From the NCBI RefSeq assembly GCF_021021435.1, contig NZ_JAINWI010000009.1, positions 62,001 through 126,000 on the forward strand: a DNA stretch of 64,000 nucleotides, given 5' to 3'. The position numbers and the translations under genes are program-made. The stretch comes from Seohaeicola saemankumensis (lineage in GTDB: Bacteria > Pseudomonadota > Alphaproteobacteria > Rhodobacterales > Rhodobacteraceae). The first letter of the stretch is position 1. Each line of letters begins with the position of its first letter. Shown here one piece after another: positions 1-10,131 of the stretch. The notes under the pieces are model-generated. The model saw nothing but the letters and a program-made list of their open reading frames with translations. It was not told the DNA's origin and did no database searches.

Positions 1-1923
1 GGTAACATCACCCCCGCCGCCGACGGGCTGACACCTGCCGAACAGCTTGTGCTGATTAACGATGATGCCCGCCAGTTGATGCAGCGCCAGCAATCCGTAT
101 TCGACGCATTGCGCCGCGAGATGGAGGCCGAGCAGATCAGCCTGCTGGACCGGAGTAACCTGTCCGACAGCGACAAGGCCGAGTTGGAGGGGATATTCCT
201 CAACAAGGTCTTTCCGGTTCTGTCGCCGCTGGCTATTGATCCGGCACATCCGTTTCCCTTCATCCCCAACACCGGTTTCAGTCTGGCGCTGCAACTGGAA
301 CGTCGCCGCGACAAGCGGGCCTTACGCGCTTTGCTACCAATCCCCGCGCAGATCGCGCGCTTCGTGCCGCTGCCCTCATCCGATGCGGGCCACCGCTTTC
401 TGCCGCTGGAAGAATTGCTGTTGCTGCATGTCGACAGCCTGTTTCCGGGCTATGCGGTCAAGGGACATTGCGCGTTCCGTGTGTTGCGCGACAGCGATCT
501 TGAGGTCGAGGAAGAGGCCGAGGATCTTGTGCGCGAGTTCGAAACCGCCCTGAAACGCCGTCGCCGTGGCGAGGTGGTCCGCATGAAGATTACCGCAGGT
601 GCCCCCGAGGCATTGCGCGATATCATCATGGAAGAACTGCATGTCGATACCGACGAAGTAGTCGAGGTGGACGGCATGATTGGCATTGCCGATGTCAAGG
701 AACTGGTGCTGGACGCGCGGCCTGATCTGCTTTGGCCTGCCTTTACCCCGCGCATTCCGGAACGGGTGCAGGACCATGACGGCGACATGTTTGCCGCCAT
801 GCGGCAAAAGGACATGCTGCTGCATCATCCCTACGAGACCTTCGACATGGTGGTGCGCTTCCTTCAGCAAGCCGCGCGCGATCCCGATGTGGTGGCGATC
901 AAGCAAACGCTTTACCGCACATCGCGCAACTCGCCCATTGTCGAGGCGCTGTGCGAGGCCGCCGAGGACGGCAAATCCGTCACCGCACTGGTCGAGTTGA
1001 AAGCACGCTTTGACGAGGCCGCGAATATCCGCCAGTCTCGGAGATTGGAACGCGCGGGCGCGCATGTTGTTTATGGCTTCATGGATCTGAAAACGCATGC
1101 AAAAATCAGCACTGTTGTGCGCCGCGAAGGTGATACGCTGGTCACCTATACCCATTACGGCACGGGCAATTACCACCCGATCACGGCGCGGATCTATACC
1201 GATCTGTCACTCTTTACCTGTGATGCGAAACTGGGACGCGACGCGACCAAGGTGTTCAACTACCTGTCGGGCTATGCGCAGCCCGAACATCTGGACAATC
1301 TGGCCATCTCGCCCATCAGCCTCAAGCCGCGCCTGCTTGAAATGATCGCGGCCGAGATCGCGCATGCAAGCCAGGGGCGCCCCGCCGAGATCTGGGCCAA
1401 GATGAACGCCCTGATCGACCCCGAGGTGATCGACGCGCTTTATGCGGCCTCAAAAGGCGGGGTGAAGATCAGCCTTGTGATCCGTGGCATTTGCGGCCTG
1501 CGTCCGGGCATCAAGGGCCTGTCCGAAAATATCCGCGTCAAATCCATCATCGGCCGATTCCTTGAACATTCCCGCATCGTCTGTTTCGGCAACGGGCACG
1601 GTCTGCCCTCGAAAAAGGCGCGCGTCTACATGAGTTCCGCCGACTGGATGGGCCGCAACCTGAACCGTCGCGTGGAAACGCTGGTCGAGATCGAGAACCC
1701 CACCGTCAAGGCGCAGATCGTCAGCCAGATCATGGCTGCCAACATGGCCGATGTCGCTCAAAGCTGGGTCATGCTGCCGGATGGACATTTCCAGCGCGCG
1801 CCCGTGCCCGAGGGCGAATTTGCGTTCAACTGCCATCGTTTCTTCATGGAAAACCCGTCTTTGTCGGGGCGTGGTTCTGCTGGCGCAAGTGACGTTCCGA
1901 AATTGACCCACACGGATGATTGA
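1..1923 (+). CDS. ppk: Polyphosphate kinase 1 (5' end missing)
   Basis: Makes inorganic polyphosphate from the gamma phosphate of ATP, reversibly. The reading frame is already open at base 1, so the true start lies left of the window; about 640 residues are visible against roughly 700 for the family, so only part of the N domain is lost. The phospho-accepting histidine is in LKTHAK (around base 1090) and the second catalytic histidine in FLEHSRI (around 1560). [20 protein letters not shown] lies between them, as in PPK1 enzymes. It is followed on the same strand by the polyphosphate-degrading Ppx, so the two opposing activities are probably co-transcribed. Family assignment is firm. Confidence 0.97.
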   Translation, partial: GNITPAADGLTPAEQLVLINDDARQLMQRQQSVFDALRREMEAEQISLLDRSNLSDSDKAELEGIFLNKVFPVLSPLAIDPAHPFPFIPNTGFSLALQLERRRDKRALRALLPIPAQIARFVPLPSSDAGHRFLPLEELLLLHVDSLFPGYAVKGHCAFRVLRDSDLEVEEEAEDLVREFETALKRRRRGEVVRMKITAGAPEALRDIIMEELHVDTDEVVEVDGMIGIADVKELVLDARPDLLWPAFTPRIPERVQDHDGDMFAAMRQKDMLLHHPYETFDMVVRFLQQAARDPDVVAIKQTLYRTSRNSPIVEALCEAAEDGKSVTALVELKARFDEAANIRQSRRLERAGAHVVYGFMDLKTHAKISTVVRREGDTLVTYTHYGTGNYHPITARIYTDLSLFTCDAKLGRDATKVFNYLSGYAQPEHLDNLAISPISLKPRLLEMIAAEIAHASQGRPAEIWAKMNALIDPEVIDALYAASKGGVKISLVIRGICGLRPGIKGLSENIRVKSIIGRFLEHSRIVCFGNGHGLPSKKARVYMSSADWMGRNLNRRVETLVEIENPTVKAQIVSQIMAANMADVAQSWVMLPDGHFQRAPVPEGEFAFNCHRFFMENPSLSGRGSAGASDVPKLTHTDD

Positions 1924-1973
1924 CCTTGCCGCCCGTTCCGGCGCATTTAGGGGGCGGACCAAGGAAAGACGGC

Positions 1974-3518
1974 ATGGACGGCACGACAGAACCCGCCCCG
2001 CATGATTGGGGCCCTTTCGGACGGCCTTTGTTCAACGACGCCTCCTCGCGCGCTCTGGCGAGGGTCGGTGTTGTGGACGTCGGATCGAACTCGGTCCGAC
2101 TGGTTGTTTTTGATGGCGCGGCGCGTTCGCCCGCCTATTTCTACAACGAAAAAATCATGTGCGCCTTGGGCGAAGGGCTGGCTGAAACCGGCCGCTTGAA
2201 CCCGCAAGGCCGCGTGCGCGCCCTGAATGCGCTGCGCCGCTTCCAGAAACTGGCCGAAGGCATGGCGATCGCACCGCTCACAGCCGTCGCGACCGCCGCT
2301 ATGCGCGAGGCCGAAGACGGGCCGGAATTTCAGGCGCTGATCGAGGAACAGACTGGCCTGAGGCTTTGGGTGATCGACGGCGAGGAAGAGGCGCGCCTGT
2401 CCGCACAAGGCGTGCTGCTGGGCTGGCCCGGGTCTTACGGGCTGGTCTGCGATATCGGCGGCGCCTCGATGGAACTGGCCGAAATCGCGGGCGGCCATGT
2501 CGGGCGACGCGTCACATCCCCTTTGGGTCCGCTGAAACTGAGCGCGGTCAAGGGCGGCAAGAAAGGGCGCAAGGCGCATATCAAGGCCGTTCTCGAGGAT
2601 CTAGCCACCACACTTGGTCCTCAGAAAAACCGGCTGTTTCTTGTGGGCGGGTCATGGCGCGCCATCGCGCGGATCGACATGGAGCGGCGCGGCTATCCGC
2701 TTCATGTGCTGCATGAATACAGGATGAGCGCGAAATCCATCGCCGCCACCATCGACTACATCGACCGAAGCGATCCGGTCGAGCTTCGCAACCGCTGCGG
2801 TGTGTCGAGCGCGCGTATGGATCTGGTCCCGCTGGCCTGCGAGGTCTTGCGCGGGGTCGTCAAGACCTTCCAGCCGCGCGACATTGCCGTGTCCAGCTAT
2901 GGTATCCGCGAAGGCATGCTCTATGAGCAGATGCCGCAATCGCTGCGCGACCGCGATCCCCTGATCGAATCGTGCTATTTCGCCGAGGCCAAAGACGCGC
3001 GCCTGCCCGGTTTCGGCAAGCAGCTATACAGCTTCATCCTGCCGCTGTTCAAATCCGCCCCGCTGGAGCGCAAGCGTCTGATCCAGGCCGCCTGCCTGCT
3101 GCATGATGTCAGCTGGCGCGCGCATCCCGATTACCGCGCCGAGGTCTGTTTCGACAATGCCACACGCGCCAATCTGGGGGGGCTCAAACATTCCGAACGC
3201 GTGTTTCTGGGGCTGGCGCTGTTGCACCGCTATTCCAACAAGCGCGAGGGTACACGGTTCGAGCCGATGTTCCGCCTTTTGGACGACGCTGCGATCCACC
3301 AGGCCGAAGTGGCAGGCAAAGCCATGCGTTTCGGGGCGATGCTCTGGCTGCAAAAAGATGCGCCGATGGGCGAGATGAAGTGGTTTCCCAAGAAAAAACT
3401 GCTGGAATTGCACCTGACCGAAGCCGCCAGCCCGCTTTACGGCGAAGTGGCCGAAGCGCGGTTCATGTCGCTTGCAAACTCGCTTGGCGCGCAGACCTAT
3501 ATCCGCATCAAAGGGTAA
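1974..3518 (+). CDS. ppx: Ppx/GppA family exopolyphosphatase
   Basis: Removes terminal phosphates from polyphosphate, or converts pppGpp to ppGpp in GppA-type members. The N-terminal actin-like fold shows VGVVDVGSNSVRLVVFDG, followed by GEEEARLSAQGVLLG and LVCDIGGASMELAE, the sugar-kinase/Hsp70-type phosphate loops. A C-terminal helical HD-like part has AACLLHDVSWRAHPDY. I chose ATG 1974 (514 aa) because AAGGAAAG sits at 1961-1968; an in-frame TTG at 1920 overlaps the ppk stop but has no ribosome site and would add 18 unconserved-looking residues. Gene order ppk-ppx on one strand supports polyphosphate turnover as its job. Confidence 0.93.
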   Translation: MDGTTEPAPHDWGPFGRPLFNDASSRALARVGVVDVGSNSVRLVVFDGAARSPAYFYNEKIMCALGEGLAETGRLNPQGRVRALNALRRFQKLAEGMAIAPLTAVATAAMREAEDGPEFQALIEEQTGLRLWVIDGEEEARLSAQGVLLGWPGSYGLVCDIGGASMELAEIAGGHVGRRVTSPLGPLKLSAVKGGKKGRKAHIKAVLEDLATTLGPQKNRLFLVGGSWRAIARIDMERRGYPLHVLHEYRMSAKSIAATIDYIDRSDPVELRNRCGVSSARMDLVPLACEVLRGVVKTFQPRDIAVSSYGIREGMLYEQMPQSLRDRDPLIESCYFAEAKDARLPGFGKQLYSFILPLFKSAPLERKRLIQAACLLHDVSWRAHPDYRAEVCFDNATRANLGGLKHSERVFLGLALLHRYSNKREGTRFEPMFRLLDDAAIHQAEVAGKAMRFGAMLWLQKDAPMGEMKWFPKKKLLELHLTEAASPLYGEVAEARFMSLANSLGAQTYIRIKG

Positions 3519-3533
3519 CAGGGCCGCCTGCCG

Positions 3534-3938
3534 TCAGATATCAATCTCGCCTTCGGCGGGGGGTGGCAATGGGCCTGCATCGGGTTTACGACGGATAATG
3601 ATATCACCATTGGGCAGCAGTTCCGGTGCCTCGTAAACCGACAGATCGTCGATCCGGTCCAGCAGTTCTGTCATTGCGGGGCCCATACGCTGGATAAAGT
3701 CCTGCATCGCAGGCCCCATTCCCGCCACTAGATCGCGCAGGTCTTCCAGTGCCGGAGACATGTCGCGGCGCAGGCCTTCCAGAAACATCCTCGCGCCGCG
3801 CTCCATAAGGCTTAGCCCCTCATCGGGGCTACCCCCCTCTTCGGTGGGTCTGGACGGCGCGTCATTCATCTGCGCTTGCGCGGGCATCATTGCCAGCAGC
3901 AGCACCAGAAGAAGGGCAAAGGGTGTTCCAGTTCTCAT
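3534..3938 (-). CDS. Small secreted protein of unknown function
   Basis: 134 residues with a clean Sec signal peptide: MRTGT, a hydrophobic core LLLVLLLAMM, and a cleavage site after PAQAQ. The mature part is acidic and helical, with LMERGARMFLEGLRRDMSPA and repeated MGPAM motifs (around residues 73-90), and ends in a proline-rich acidic tail. Such repeats suggest an amphipathic helical rod in the periplasm. I do not recognise an enzyme motif. It is convergent with ppx (15 bp between stops) and lies downstream of the EEP hydrolase gene on the same strand. Similar short proteins are common in Rhodobacterales genomes and are sometimes mislabelled as ATPases; no ATPase motif is visible here. Confidence 0.75.
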   Translation of the reverse strand: MRTGTPFALLLVLLLAMMPAQAQMNDAPSRPTEEGGSPDEGLSLMERGARMFLEGLRRDMSPALEDLRDLVAGMGPAMQDFIQRMGPAMTELLDRIDDLSVYEAPELLPNGDIIIRRKPDAGPLPPPAEGEIDI

Positions 3939-3974
3939 ACCGTCACTATAGGCCCAACCAGCCCCAAGTTTAAG

Positions 3975-5003
3975 TCAAAGATCAATGTCGAGCGTCACCG
4001 GATAGTGATCCGAGGCGTCAATCAGCGCATCGCGCAGTTCCGGCACCTGCAGACAGGATGGATCGTGGAACGGATGCCAGATCCGCCATCGCGGGTTGCG
4101 GCGCATCAGGTCGGGCGAGATCATGATGTAATCCAGAAGCGCCTCCAGATAGCGGTCTTCATGCTGGATAAAAAACCGCGCCGTTGTGGGGCTGGCCACA
4201 CCGGGGCGGCGTTGCACCGCGACGCGGGCATGCGGATCATAAAGCCCTGTGTCATCATCATCACCGATTAGCACCTCGACCGAAGAACGCCCGAACAGGC
4301 TCTCGTATTCATCAAGCCCGGGACCGTCGTTGAGATCGCCCAACAGGATCAGGCTTTCGCCCCGTATCAGATGGCGCATGATACGCCCGCGTAACCAAAC
4401 CGCCTGCGCCATCTGTTTGCGCCGGTTGGCGATAGCCAACCGCATCACCGCATCACGCCCCCGCGCCCCGTGCGGCGCTTTCGACTTCAAATGCGCCCCG
4501 ATCATACGAACCACCTCGCCCCGCTGCGTGATCAATTCGAGCTCGAGCGGAGGTTTGGAAAAGCCGACAAGATCCTCGGTCCCGTCCAGATCCAGATCAA
4601 TCCGGAACACCCCGTCAAACCGGGGGTCCGCATCCGATCCTTTTTTGCCCGTAGCGTCGCCCACGGGATCATGGCGCGGCGTGACCACATAGGGATCATA
4701 CATAAGCGCGATTTCCTGCTGCGTTTCATTGGGAAACCCGATGATCGCCTGCTTGATCCGCAGATCAAAGGCCGCTGCAAACCGCGCAAGCGCCGTGACG
4801 GTCGATCTGCGCCCGTTGTGATCAGGTGCCTCGATAACCATCACAAGATCTGCATCAATCGCTGTAAAGACGAATCCCAAAGCCTCAAGCTGGCGCGCGC
4901 GGCTGACCCCCTGCCTGCCAGAGGGCTCATCATCGGCGATCAACTGCCCTGCATCATCAAAAAGAGAGTTGAACCATTCGACATTATAGGTCGCGATCCG
5001 CAT
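3975..5003 (-). CDS. Endonuclease/exonuclease/phosphatase family protein
   Basis: 342 residues starting MRIATYNVEWFNSLFDD. The EEP superfamily motifs are in order: YNVEWFN (metal-binding Asn), VMVIEAPD, LLGDLNDGP (catalytic Asp/Asn) and the C-terminal SDHYPVTLDI (catalytic Asp-His). The fold cuts phosphodiester or phosphomonoester bonds in nucleic acids, lipids or inositol phosphates; the substrate cannot be told from sequence, and there is no signal peptide. The start ATG (5001-5003) overlaps the stop of the upstream J-domain gene by one base (TGATG), indicating translational coupling. An upstream in-frame extension of 46 residues reads as shadow sequence of the neighbouring gene and was discarded. 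Confidence 0.88.
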   Translation of the reverse strand: MRIATYNVEWFNSLFDDAGQLIADDEPSGRQGVSRARQLEALGFVFTAIDADLVMVIEAPDHNGRRSTVTALARFAAAFDLRIKQAIIGFPNETQQEIALMYDPYVVTPRHDPVGDATGKKGSDADPRFDGVFRIDLDLDGTEDLVGFSKPPLELELITQRGEVVRMIGAHLKSKAPHGARGRDAVMRLAIANRRKQMAQAVWLRGRIMRHLIRGESLILLGDLNDGPGLDEYESLFGRSSVEVLIGDDDDTGLYDPHARVAVQRRPGVASPTTARFFIQHEDRYLEALLDYIMISPDLMRRNPRWRIWHPFHDPSCLQVPELRDALIDASDHYPVTLDIDL

Positions 5004-5683
5004 CAGCGGTGCGCCTGTTCGATCTCGGCCCATGCACGGTTGATATCCACCATGCGCCGCTCGGCCAGATGCACGGCCTCCTCTGGCAGACCGCGCGCCA
5101 CCATCGCATCGGGATGCGTGTCGCGGACCAGCCTTTTCCAAGCTGCCCGCATCTCGTCTACCGGCATGTCGGGGCTGATCCCTAGAACATCATAGGGATC
5201 ATGCGCGGCATCTGGCACGAAGCGACCACGCAGGCTGCGAAAACGCGCGTCCGGAATTTCGAAAGCCTCGGCCACTTGTGCCAGAAACGCATCCTCGGCC
5301 GGATGGTAATTTCCGTCCGCCATGGCGATGTAGAACAACCCTTCCATTACATCGCAAAGGGTCTCGCTGCCGGCGCCGAACATGGTGCGGATCTTCACCG
5401 CATAGGCCCGGTATCCCGCCACATCCTGCCGCGCCAGATTGAAAACCCGTGCCGCATCCGCCTCATCCGCAGCGGCGATGTGGAACACCTCGCGAAAGGC
5501 CGCCACCTCGTCGCGGGTCACCTGCCCGTCGGCCTTGGCCATTTTCGCTCCCAGCGCGATCACGGCGATGGTAAACGCGACAGAACGCTCCGGCGGAGTG
5601 CTCAGCCGGTCGAAAACCGCACTTAGCCCCTCGCCAGACCTTAGCGCGCCAAGCGCGTCCATGATGCGGGTCCAGATCGACAT
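5003..5683 (-). CDS. DjlA-like TerB plus J-domain protein
   Basis: 226 residues. The N-terminal two thirds are a TerB/DUF533-like helical domain (ALGAKMAKADGQVTRDEVAAF and a second copy-like FYIAMADGNYHPAEDAFL, both with the acidic D-G pattern of TerB). The C-terminal 65 residues are a J domain (DPYDVLGISPDMPVDEMRAAWKR..) with the Hsp70-stimulating HPD in DTHPDAM. This is the architecture of DjlA co-chaperones, but no N-terminal membrane anchor is present. It should stimulate DnaK ATPase. It is coupled by a one-base overlap to the EEP hydrolase. Confidence is high in the domains, lower in a specific client. Confidence 0.88.
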   Translation of the reverse strand: MSIWTRIMDALGALRSGEGLSAVFDRLSTPPERSVAFTIAVIALGAKMAKADGQVTRDEVAAFREVFHIAAADEADAARVFNLARQDVAGYRAYAVKIRTMFGAGSETLCDVMEGLFYIAMADGNYHPAEDAFLAQVAEAFEIPDARFRSLRGRFVPDAAHDPYDVLGISPDMPVDEMRAAWKRLVRDTHPDAMVARGLPEEAVHLAERRMVDINRAWAEIEQAHR

Positions 5684-5737
5684 GGCCTTACCCTATCGCG
5701 CCCTGCGTCAACTGTCAGCGGGGGATCGTTGTCGCAA

Positions 5738-6226
5738 TCACAGGATTTTCTGCATCAGCACAAGATCCATCCAGCGTCCGAATTTGAACCCCACTTGTGG
5801 CAGACGCGCGATCTCTGAAAAGCCGATCGCATTGTGAAAGGCAACGCCGCCCGGATTTTCCGCGCTGACGCCCGCCCAAAGCGAATGCACATCGCCCGCG
5901 CGGGCATGCTCCTCCAGCGCGCGCATCAGCGTACGCCCGACACCGCGGCCTCGCGCGGAAGGCGCCAGAATGACAGAATGCTCCATTGTGCGCGCATATC
6001 CCGGCCCACCGCGAAACTGGAAATAGGTCGCAAACCCCAAGATCTCACCCGCGTCTTCTGCCAGCAGGAAAACCTTCCCCTCCGCCGCGCGTGTTGCGAA
6101 ATCTGCCACCAAACTCTCGGGGGTTTTCTCCAATGTGGTGAACGTCGCAGCGCTGTCGCGGATCACCGGATTCCAGATCGCGGCCACAGCGGGCGCATCC
6201 CGCACCGCGGCTGTACGCAGGATCAT
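5738..6226 (-). CDS. GNAT N-acetyltransferase, PAT/MnaT-like
   Basis: 162 residues, full length for the phosphinothricin/methionine-sulfoximine acetyltransferase branch of GNAT. Visible are the N-terminal IRDSAATF region, the acetyl-CoA pyrophosphate loop PSARGRGVGRTLM (around residues 89-101), and the C-terminal VSAENPGGVAFHNAIGFSE typical of this branch. The physiological substrate in most bacteria is methionine sulfone, methionine sulfoximine or another amino-acid analogue rather than a herbicide; I cannot choose between them. Its start overlaps the VOC gene stop by four bases (ATGA), so the two are one transcription unit. Confidence 0.85.
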   Translation of the reverse strand: MILRTAAVRDAPAVAAIWNPVIRDSAATFTTLEKTPESLVADFATRAAEGKVFLLAEDAGEILGFATYFQFRGGPGYARTMEHSVILAPSARGRGVGRTLMRALEEHARAGDVHSLWAGVSAENPGGVAFHNAIGFSEIARLPQVGFKFGRWMDLVLMQKIL

Positions 6227-6837
6227 TCCAGCACCCGCAACCCGTGCGGGGTTTCGATCTCGGCGCGCAAAGCGATGCTCTCACCCTGCGCGATCACAAC
6301 CAGCCTGTCGGCCCCCGCCTTGGCCAGCGCCCCCCGCAAGGCTTGTGCCTCGGGGTGGGCCACGACAAGCCGGTGCAATCTGCAGCCTGAGGATGCAAGA
6401 CGCGCCGCAGGATGTGCGCCTTGCCACTGGATCAGCGCGGGAAAGCCGCCTGCAAAGGGCATCCGTCCGTCCGGGGCAACGCCCATCCGCCACCGCAAAT
6501 CCCCGCGTGCCAGTTCCACCGGCGCGCCCGCATCATCCGGAGCCTTGTCCAGCGCCGCCTCCAGATCATCGCAGCGACAGATCCATGTGCCCAAACGCGG
6601 CCCGCCCGCGAACCGGTCCAGATCGAACCAGCGCGGCGCGGCAGGCAGAGGCACGGCCGGATCAACCGAGATCACCTCAAGATAAAGCCCGTCCTCAAGA
6701 CCAAGAAGCAGGTTATGAGTCCCGAAATGCGCGTGTTGCCCGCCCGTCTGCATGGCAACACCCAGCGCTGCCTCGACATGGGCGCGGCCTGCCTCAAGCG
6801 TTTCCGCGGCAACTGCCAGATGATCCAGTTCCAGCAT
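6223..6837 (-). CDS. VOC (glyoxalase-like) domain protein
   Basis: 204 residues beginning MLELDHLAVAAETLEAGRAHVE, the typical first beta-alpha unit of a vicinal-oxygen-chelate domain, followed by HFGTHNLLLGLEDGLYLEVIS, in which H and E are candidate metal ligands. The protein is about as long as the glyoxalase-like (PF13468-type) group with a divergent second half (LVVAHPEAQALRGAL). Members bind a divalent metal and act on small substrates; the reaction is not inferable. It overlaps the GNAT gene by four bases and is separated from mcm by a structured, GC-rich gap. Confidence 0.78.
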   Translation of the reverse strand: MLELDHLAVAAETLEAGRAHVEAALGVAMQTGGQHAHFGTHNLLLGLEDGLYLEVISVDPAVPLPAAPRWFDLDRFAGGPRLGTWICRCDDLEAALDKAPDDAGAPVELARGDLRWRMGVAPDGRMPFAGGFPALIQWQGAHPAARLASSGCRLHRLVVAHPEAQALRGALAKAGADRLVVIAQGESIALRAEIETPHGLRVLE

Positions 6838-6843
6838 AGGGCG

Positions 6844-6904
6844 TCTTCTTGCCTCAACTATCCTCGGGGGGAGTCCCGCAGGGACGGGGGGCAGACAGCC
6901 CCCC
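6844..6904. repeat. Dispersed 21-nt motif with adjacent G/C hairpins
   Basis: Bases 6844-6863 are a variant (TCTTCTTGCC TCAACTATCC) of a motif found four more times in this window. It is followed by a perfect 5-bp stem GTCCC/GGGAC (6873-6885) and a 7-bp stem GGGGGGC/GCCCCCC (6886-6904). The element sits just downstream of mcm (minus strand, stop at 6914), so the hairpins may help end that transcript, although no T-tract is present. Confidence 0.6.
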
Positions 6905-6913
6905 TGCCCGTAT

Positions 6914-9043
6914 TCAGCCGCGCGCCGCGCGGATCAGTTCAAGGATGTTCTGCGCGGCATCGGGGATATTCGTGCCGGGACCAAAAATCGCCTTCACCCC
7001 GACTCCTTTAAGGAAATCGTAATCCTGCTGCGGAATGACCCCGCCGCAAATCACGATGATATCACCCGCATCCTTTTCCTTGAGCGCCGCGATCAGTTGC
7101 GGGGCCAGAGTCTTGTGGCCAGCCGCCTGACTGCTGATGCCGACGACATGCACGTCATTGTCCACCGCGTCCTGCGCGGCTTCTTCCGGCGTCTGGAACA
7201 ACGGGCCGACATCGACGTCAAATCCGATGTCGGCAAAGGCCGTGGCGATCACCTTGGCGCCACGGTCATGCCCGTCCTGCCCCATCTTGACCACCAGCAT
7301 GCGCGGGCGGCGGCCTTCTTCTTCGGCAAATGCCTCGACCGAGGCCTGGATGGCGGCGAAACCGGCATCGCCCTCATAGGCCGCGCCATAGACGCCCGCC
7401 AATGTCTTGACCTCGGCCCGGTGTCGCCCGAATACCTTTTCCATGCTCATGCTGATCTCTCCCACCGTTGCCCTTGCGCGCGCGGCCTCGACCGCTGCTT
7501 CCAGCAGATTGCCGCCCTCGGCGGCGCGGCGCTCCACCTCGGCCAGTGCGGTCTGACATGCTGCCTCGTCGCGCGTGGCGCGGATTCTTTCCAGGCGCGC
7601 GACCTGGCTCACCCGCACGGCGGCATTGTCGATATCCATGATGTCGATCGGGTCTTCCTTGTCCTTGCGGTACTTGTTGACACCGACGATCACCTCGGTG
7701 CCACGGTCGATCAGCGCCTGACGGGTCGCGGCGGTTTCCTCGATCCGCAGCTTTGGCATGCCGGTGGCGACAGCCTTGGTCATGCCGCCCATCTCCTCGA
7801 CCTCTTCGATCAGGGCCCATGCTTTCTCGGCCAGTTCATGCGTCAGGTTTTCGACGTAATAGCTGCCCGCCAGCGGGTCGATCACATTTGTGACGCCGGT
7901 TTCCTCCTGCAAAATCAACTGAGTATTGCGCGCGATTCGCGCGGCAAACTCGGTGGGCAGGGCAATCGCCTCGTCCAGCGCGTTGGTATGCAGCGACTGC
8001 GTGCCGCCCAGCACCGCCGACATCGCCTCATAGGCGGTGCGGATCACGTTGTTATAGGGGTCCTGCTCCTGCAAGCTGACGCCAGAGGTCTGGCAATGCG
8101 TCCGCAGCATCGAGGATTGCGGGTTCTTCGGTTCAAACTCCGCCATGATGCGGTGCCAGAGCAGACGCGCGGCCCGCAGCTTGGCCGCTTCCATGAAGAA
8201 ATTCATCCCGATGGCAAAGAAGAACGACAAACGGCCCGCGAACTTGTCCACATCCATGCCCGCCGCAATCGCCGCGCGCACATATTCGCGCCCGTCGGCC
8301 AGCGTATAGGCCAGTTCCTGCACAAGGTTCGCGCCCGCTTCCTGCATGTGATAGCCGGAAATCGAGATCGAGTTGAACTTGGGCATTTCGTCGGACGTAT
8401 ATTGGATAATGTCCGAGATGATCCGCATCGAGGGTTCAGGCGGATAGATATAGGTGTTGCGGACCATGAATTCCTTGAGGATGTCGTTCTGGATCGTGCC
8501 CGACAGAACAGACCGGTCATGTCCCTGTTCCTCGCCTGTCACGATGAAATTGGCCAGAACGGGAATAACCGCGCCGTTCATCGTCATCGACACCGACACC
8601 TTATCCAGCGGAATACCGTCAAACAGGATTTTCATATCCTCGACACTGTCGATGGCTACGCCGGCCTTGCCGACATCGCCCACAACGCGCGGATGGTCGC
8701 TGTCATAGCCGCGATGTGTCGCCAGATCGAAGGCGACGGAGACGCCCTGCTGCCCTGCGGCAAGTGCCTTGCGGTAGAAGGCGTTGCTTTCCTCGGCGGT
8801 AGAAAAGCCTGCATATTGGCGGATCGTCCAGGGGCGGCCCGCATACATCGTGGCCTTCACCCCGCGCGTGTAGGGCGCGAAACCGGGCATGCTGCCCAGA
8901 TGTGGCAGAGCCTTCACATCCTCCTCGGTATAGAGCGGCTGGACAGGAATCCCTTCAAGGGTGTTCCATGTCAGATCCTCAAGCGGTCTTGCGCGCAATT
9001 CCTTCTGCGCCATTTCACGCCACGCGTCCTTCTTGCCGGTCAT
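6914..9043 (-). CDS. mcm: Methylmalonyl-CoA mutase (single-chain type)
   Basis: Converts (R)-methylmalonyl-CoA to succinyl-CoA with adenosylcobalamin, the last step of propionyl-CoA assimilation. 709 residues with the CoA-binding TIM barrel at the N terminus ([62 protein letters not shown]) and the C-terminal B12 domain with the cobalt-ligand motif DGHDRG (in [18 protein letters not shown]) and [10 protein letters not shown]. An AGAGGACA ribosome site precedes ATG 9043. The start lies 29 bp inside the end of the upstream sulfotransferase-like gene, so the two are translationally coupled. It belongs with pccA, pccB and pccR in this window. Confidence 0.97.
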   Translation of the reverse strand: MTGKKDAWREMAQKELRARPLEDLTWNTLEGIPVQPLYTEEDVKALPHLGSMPGFAPYTRGVKATMYAGRPWTIRQYAGFSTAEESNAFYRKALAAGQQGVSVAFDLATHRGYDSDHPRVVGDVGKAGVAIDSVEDMKILFDGIPLDKVSVSMTMNGAVIPVLANFIVTGEEQGHDRSVLSGTIQNDILKEFMVRNTYIYPPEPSMRIISDIIQYTSDEMPKFNSISISGYHMQEAGANLVQELAYTLADGREYVRAAIAAGMDVDKFAGRLSFFFAIGMNFFMEAAKLRAARLLWHRIMAEFEPKNPQSSMLRTHCQTSGVSLQEQDPYNNVIRTAYEAMSAVLGGTQSLHTNALDEAIALPTEFAARIARNTQLILQEETGVTNVIDPLAGSYYVENLTHELAEKAWALIEEVEEMGGMTKAVATGMPKLRIEETAATRQALIDRGTEVIVGVNKYRKDKEDPIDIMDIDNAAVRVSQVARLERIRATRDEAACQTALAEVERRAAEGGNLLEAAVEAARARATVGEISMSMEKVFGRHRAEVKTLAGVYGAAYEGDAGFAAIQASVEAFAEEEGRRPRMLVVKMGQDGHDRGAKVIATAFADIGFDVDVGPLFQTPEEAAQDAVDNDVHVVGISSQAAGHKTLAPQLIAALKEKDAGDIIVICGGVIPQQDYDFLKGVGVKAIFGPGTNIPDAAQNILELIRAARG

Positions 9044-9953
9044 TGTCTTGTCCTCTTGTCAGTTGGTCGCGCTGCGGGCTGATCCCCGTCTGCTCGCGCG
9101 TCTTTTCCGTATTCATAATCGCCAGACCATCTGCACCTGATGCCAGCCAGAACAGATCGTCCTGATAAAGCTCGCGCAACCGCGCTTTCTGGTCTGCGGT
9201 GAAAGGATCGTAGCGTCCCGCGCCCTGCCCGATCCGTGCAGGATCCTCGCCCCGCAGGGTCAGACACTGCCTGAGCATATCCATATCCGCTGCGCGGTTC
9301 AGCCACATGCGATTGGTGTCTACAGGGGCGGTGATCGTCGCCGTAGTCATGATCTGCAACCGCCTGTCGGGCAGGCCCGCAAATGTTTCGTGCGGCAAAA
9401 CGTGGATCTCGGTATCCGGTATAGCGCTGGCAAGCTCTGTGATCACATCGCGCCACCCCCGCCGCAGGGTGCAGATCGCCTCCAGTTGCGCAGGGTCTGG
9501 CAAGGGCGATCCGCGCGCGATGCTGTAGGCCAGTGCCGAGGACCAGTAGCTGTCGAAGGCGCGCACCGACAACACGACCCGCGCAATCCGTCCGCCGAAC
9601 GCTGCGGCGTGACGTGCCATCCGCACACCGGCCCCGCGATAGAGATCGCTGTCGCGCAGATTGCGCCTTGGCGCGCCTATGATGTTCTCGTCCGAAACAA
9701 TCAGCCAGCGCATCCCCTGTGCCGCGGCACGGTCCAGATGCAGCTCGATCCGACCTTGGGCCAGTCGCGCCTGCCGTCCCAGTCGTGGCGATCCGTTGGT
9801 GGGAATGATCCCCGCGAACAATCCGTTGCGCGTCCGGCGCGGCCCCCAGAAGCCGATGCCCTGTTCCTGTAGCGCCGGTAGATTCGCCCGCATATAGGCC
9901 TGAAAACTGGTCGATGCCGTCCGATGCGCTCCGATATGCAGAATGACATCCAT
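9015..9953 (-). CDS. Sulfotransferase-like P-loop protein
   Basis: 312 residues, starting [20 protein letters not shown]. The first strand and loop ([13 protein letters not shown]) resemble the PAPS 5'-phosphosulfate loop of distant sulfotransferases, and [31 protein letters not shown] (candidate 3'-phosphate-binding segment) and [10 protein letters not shown] follow in the expected order. This type is common in roseobacters and uncharacterised; its acceptor is unknown. It overlaps mcm by 29 bp and is divergent from the DUF4174 gene. Why a sulfotransferase-like gene should be coupled to methylmalonyl-CoA mutase is not evident. An ATTGCAAA octamer at 9952-9959 overlaps its start codon. Confidence 0.7.
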   Translation of the reverse strand: MDVILHIGAHRTASTSFQAYMRANLPALQEQGIGFWGPRRTRNGLFAGIIPTNGSPRLGRQARLAQGRIELHLDRAAAQGMRWLIVSDENIIGAPRRNLRDSDLYRGAGVRMARHAAAFGGRIARVVLSVRAFDSYWSSALAYSIARGSPLPDPAQLEAICTLRRGWRDVITELASAIPDTEIHVLPHETFAGLPDRRLQIMTTATITAPVDTNRMWLNRAADMDMLRQCLTLRGEDPARIGQGAGRYDPFTADQKARLRELYQDDLFWLASGADGLAIMNTEKTREQTGISPQRDQLTRGQDNDRQEGRVA

Positions 9954-10131
9954 TGCAAAGCAAGCCCTTTGATTGCGGGATGCAGTCCGCAGCCCGGAGG
10001 AAAAGTGATCCCCCGATCATTGCCCTATACCTCTCACCAAGGTCTTAAACTTCAAATTGTCGCAGTCAGGTGCGAAAAACCCATTCGCAATTACGTCTTC
10101 ACCCCCTATATCTGAAGGGACAGGAGCACAT

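Noticed and set aside
7097-9082. 661-codon open frame on the plus strand opposite mcm
   Set aside because: Antisense shadow of a clear mutase gene in GC-rich DNA; composition His/Arg/Asp-rich without any domain.
9952-9959. ATTGCAAA as a PccR site for the sulfotransferase-mcm unit
   Set aside because: Single 7-of-8 match overlapping the start codon, with no partner octamer nearby; too weak to call.
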